From Ryuthela nishihirai (lineage: Eukaryota; Arthropoda; Arachnida; Araneae; Heptathelidae), in NCBI GenBank assembly GCA_038380435.1, contig JAWZYU010000013.1:15079901-15143900 (forward strand): DNA of 64,000 nucleotides, in the 5' to 3' direction. Shown piece by piece: positions 11,079-64,000 of the stretch. Under the pieces are notes generated by a model, which saw only the letters and a list, made by a program, of their open reading frames with translations, was not told the DNA's origin and searched no databases. Each line of letters begins with the position of its first letter. Position 1 is the stretch's first letter. The position numbers were made by a program, and so were the translations under genes.

Positions 11079-13319
11079 TTAACAACAAATGGGCTAGTTC
11101 TGTTAGGAATACCAGGAAATATATGGGGGAGCTGAAATTGGATCTGACCATTACCTTGTTAGAAGTGTCTTGCAACTTAAACTTAAAAAGTGTTGTGCTA
11201 AATTTAAATAATTTACCTTTAATACTGAAGCTCTGAAAGTCCCAGTTTTAGCTAAAGCTTACCATGATAGGTTACTTAGTCATTATGACAGTCATGGTTT
11301 GCTTAATACTGAAGTTGAGGAAGAATGGGGCAGTTTTAAAGGCTTTTTGGAAACTAACAATACTCTTTTAGGAAAAAAGGAGCAGATGAGGCAGAATTAT
11401 TTAAGTGATAAGGCACTTGAGCTAATTTCAGAAAGAAGGAACTGCAGGAATGTCCTTAATCAATACCCTACTAGTCCTAATAGAAAGGATTACAGAGAGC
11501 TTAATAAACGTGTAAAGGATCAGTTAGCTACTGATAAGAATCTTTGGCTTGATGGCTTGGCTGACAAAGCTGAGGAAGCAATTAGGCAGCACAACAGCAA
11601 AGAACTGTACCAGATAGTTAATGTTTTATGTGGTAGAAAGCAGACAGGCATACAAGGATTGCAGGATAAACAAGGTTATAGAAGTGGAGGATTCTGTCAT
11701 GGCTAGGTGGGCTGAGCATTTCAGTGATATTCTAAACAATGTAGTTAGTTCTACTCCCATTGTTTGTAGTGATGATAAATGTATTGGGGGCTTTAATGTT
11801 GGCTCTATAACACAATCTGAAGTTATTTTGGCTATTTCTAAACTTAAACTTCATAAATCCCCAGGGGTAGTGAAATTACTACGGAAATGCTTAGAGCTGG
11901 GAACGTTTCGGTTACCACTTGGATGACTGAAATTCTGAATATCTTTTATGATAAAGGCATGGTCTCTAAGGATTTTACCAGAGCTATAATTATCACTATT
12001 TTCAAAAAAGGTGATCGCAGTTCTTGTGATAACTATAGGGGTATCAGCCTACTCTCTATTCCAGGTAAAGTTCTTTGCATGATTGTGCTTAATAGAATTA
12101 AGAATCTGGTTGACAGTCAATTGCGTGATGAGCAATGTGGATCAGATATTTTCACTTAGGCAGATTCTTGAGAAATGTTTAGTTTCAGAAACCTTTGGTT
12201 GAAAAGCTTTGTTGATTTCAAAAAGGTTTTCGACTCTGTTGATCATCATAATTTGTGGTTGATTGTGAAATCACATGGTATACCAGACAAGTTAGTTAAC
12301 ATAATGAAAGCTCTCTATAATAACACTGAGTCGTGTGTGAGAGTTGGTAAGGCTTGTACAATTGGTTTAGCATTACTTCTGATGTTCGACAAGGGTGCAT
12401 TTTGTCTCCTTTTCTCTTTAGCTTGGTTATTGATTATGTTATGCGAAATTCACTTCAAGGGAAAGATTTTGGCCATTAAATGGACTGGAGATGAAAAAAT
12501 TTCTGATTTAGATTATGCTGATGATTTAGCCCTTTTGGTAAATGATGTTGAAGAGATGAACTCTTTCGTTTGAGCTGTTGATGAGATTGGTAGTAGAGTA
12601 GGTTTGGTGATAAACAGACAGAAAATTAAAGTGATGAAAATTGGTCAGGCAGGCTGTGATTCAGTTAATCTGAATGGTTGCAGTCTTGAGCAGGTGTCAC
12701 AGTTTAATTATCTTGGGAGCTAGGTAACAGATACTGGTGATGTGCGGCATGAGATTAACAGAAGAATAGGGATTGCTGCTGCAACTTTTAAGAATTTATA
12801 GAGAGTGTGGAGAAATAGGTGTATATACTTAAAGACTAAAATTAGACCGTAGAATAGTTTGGTTCTTTCTAGGGTTAGTTACGGCACTGAAACTTGGACG
12901 CTTTGTAAACAAGGTTACAGGAAACTAGATGCTTTTGATTCTAGATGCTTACGCAGTATCTTGGGCATTAGGTGGTTCAACTTTGTAACTAATGATGAGG
13001 TTAGGCAAAGGAGTCAGCAACCTCCTTTAAGCAGCATATTGTGCAGAGAGAGACTCCGTTGGTTTGGCCATGTTGCCCGTATGGATAATTATAGATTGGC
13101 GCATAGGGTTCTGAACAGTGTGCCTAAATGCCTCAGAAAGAGGGGGAGACCTAGGATGCAGTGGGCAGACAATGTCAAACAGGACCTTGTTAGAATTGGT
13201 GTGCAGTGGCCAGATGCAGTAGATGTAGCTCAGGACAGATATATGCTTGGAGAACTAAATTGCACGGTCTGGTTGGACCTCTGTAGCCCATGGCTGCTTG
13301 AGGATGATGATGATGATGA
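11079..13319 (+). mobile_element. LINE-A copy b, 5'-truncated, pseudogene
   Basis: This begins inside the end of the endonuclease domain (ASSVRNTRKYMGE, from 11096) and runs through the reverse transcriptase to the 3' end GGACCTCTGTAGCCCATGGC, followed by a short GAT-repeat tail at 13302-13319. The catalytic box reads DLDYADDLALLVND (about 12505-12545). Frameshifts and stops are frequent. They include a TAA at about 11208 also present in copy c, and an in-frame TGA at about 12571 also present in copy d. The C-terminal zone keeps GRPRMQWADNVKQDL and an upstream region with LRWFGHVARMDNYRLA. Confidence 0.88.
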
Positions 13320-14031
13320 GTTGAAATATGAGGTAATTAAGTAGCAATTTTGTGATAAAATAGCACAAGTGAATTCTTTGTTAATGATAATTGTTTTAAT
13401 TTGACAGGGCTAATGTTTGGTAGTGGTGAGAGTGGAAAATTCTTAATAACAAATGCAATAGTAGATGTGAATCTGCTTTCTTAATATTTCTGGATTGTAA
13501 CATGATGGTTTTTTTTGTTTTTTTTTCGAAATGTACTGAAATTTAATGTTGTGTATTTGGGAAATTATGGAGGTTGGAGGTGGGTCATTAATTTTGTTTA
13601 AAAAAAAGAGAGAAAACACTTGTACAATGTTAAACAAGTGGCACACACCTACAATTGGATGTTCCCCTAACAATTTCCAACTATGATGTCAACATTATTG
13701 GAAGAATATCAGTCAAAATACAATTACCTGGAAAGAATTTCCACTATTATTTATATTATTATTAGAAATGTTACATATCATTTTTTGTCTAAAAGTTGCA
13801 ATGTATAACACATAGATTAATGTTCTTGGAATCTAGTGATCTTCATATATCACCATTATGATTAAGTCTCAACATAGCCATTCATAACCCCTTATTTGAA
13901 ACATGCACTCCAATTTTCTGTTGTTAAATTTGATTAAAATGTAAATGCCGTTTAAAAGAAGCTACTGAATTTATATTACAGCATATTATTCAAAAAGAAA
14001 TGAGGAATTGCATTATCTTATTTACAAAGTT
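13320..14031. other. Stretch between LINE-A copy b and the PRPF19 poly(A) signal, no gene seen
   Basis: AT-rich sequence without recognisable coding capacity or repeat family. It separates the two convergent host genes together with the repeats to its left. Confidence 0.35.
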
Positions 14032-14037
14032 TTTATT
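14032..14037 (-). terminator. prpf19: Candidate PRPF19 polyadenylation signal
   Basis: AATAAA on the minus strand (TTTATT on plus), about 220 bases after the PRPF19 stop codon. It is the first such hexamer downstream. The sequence is seen; use is inferred. Confidence 0.55.
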
Positions 14038-14255
14038 CACTTGTACTGTCATGATAAATTTGGCATATCTGATGATCATAATGAAAATTTATAGTAGTTT
14101 TTAAAAATATGAATTATTTTATAGGAAATAAGGCTAGTTTCTTACTAGTTAGAGTAGTGTTTTCAGTTCCTGATGAAGTATAAAAACAAATGAATTAACA
14201 AAGAAGTAACAAAATTAACAATTATTCTGTATCAGAATTCCTTTTCAATGAATTC

Positions 14256-63539
<49,284 letters not shown>

Positions 63540-63763
63540 CTAAGAGAAAAAAAGAAACAAAATTTATATCAGTTAATAATAATGCAGCATAAAAAAACAT
63601 GCACTACATAAATTAATAATAAATACATTTTCTCTTTCTTAGAGATCAATGATGAATTACTTTTCTCAAAAACTTTAAAGTTTACTGAAATATTTTAACC
63701 AACAATAATGCTCTTTTGAATTAGAGAGCATTATAAATAGTTGCACTAATCCAGATGATTAGG

Positions 63764-64000
63764 GTTGGGTTGTATTACCACTGAGTGGCACTTTTTTGCA
63801 CACAATGGGCTAAAAGGCCATGTTACAAGGACCCTAAAGGCTCAGAGAAGGTTAGGGGAGGGGACCTACTGGAACAGTTATTGGAAAACAGATGGTAGCC
63901 TTCCATCAAGACCATCCAGTTTGTTCTTTTAACATGCACAGGATATGGCTCTCTGGCACAAGGGGACATGGCTTAACATCCCACCTGGCAGACTGGCTTT
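63764..64000 (-). repeat. SINE-A copy 15, cut by window edge
   Basis: TTGGGTTGTATTACCACTGA is the tail complement, followed by the body to CAGACTGGCTTT at the edge. The tRNA-like head would lie outside the window. Confidence 0.9.

Overview
The window is animal nuclear DNA: AT-rich, with long repeat-filled introns, GT-AG splice sites, AATAAA polyadenylation signals, and many degraded non-LTR retrotransposons, tRNA-derived SINEs and Tc1/mariner, hAT and Tigger-like DNA transposons. Nothing bacterial is present: no operons, Shine-Dalgarno sites or CRISPR arrays. The transposon mix and a single-exon alpha-1,3-fucosyltransferase of the invertebrate type suggest an invertebrate with kilobase-scale introns, for example a chelicerate or a mollusc. 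I cannot place it further from sequence alone.

Two host genes are supported and they converge. At the left edge (476-1735, + strand) is an intact intronless GT10 alpha-1,3-fucosyltransferase. From 14256 to beyond the right edge, on the - strand, lies the splicing factor and ubiquitin ligase gene PRPF19 (Prp19). Nine exons are in the window. They encode part of the central coiled coil, the linker and the complete WD40 domain, about 404 residues, with phase-consistent splice junctions throughout. The 5' exons, including the U-box, lie beyond 64000.

Layout. 1-2900: half of a foldback MITE, the fucosyltransferase gene, and a hAT-type MITE with a target-site duplication. 2900-7650: a decayed RTE-like LINE (called LINE-A here) cut short by a CR1/L2-like LINE (LINE-B). 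7650-13320: a second foldback MITE, a tandem repeat, a Tigger/jerky-type transposase relic and a second LINE-A. 14256-63539: PRPF19 exons and introns. The introns hold at least five more LINE-A copies or fragments (one near full length with an 11-bp target-site duplication), about 15 copies or pieces of SINE-A (tRNA-derived, ending in AACCC repeats), two SINE-B copies, a hAT relic of the ZNF862/DUF4371 kind, at least seven Tc1/mariner relics, a LINE gag-like ORF1 relic, a satellite-like tandem array, and several strong palindromes. The best palindrome has 66-nt arms and a 4-nt loop, at 34578-34713.

I do not see a coherent new multi-gene system. The items most worth a second look are the long near-perfect hairpin in a PRPF19 intron, the shared in-frame TGA in two LINE-A copies that a 60-bp in-frame deletion removes from a third, the similarity of the SINE-B tail to the LINE-A 3' end, the 83-bp direct repeats flanking a PRPF19 exon, and the self-deleted Tc1-like element with near-identical terminal repeats. 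LINE-A, LINE-B, SINE-A/B/C and MITE-D are names used only in this report.
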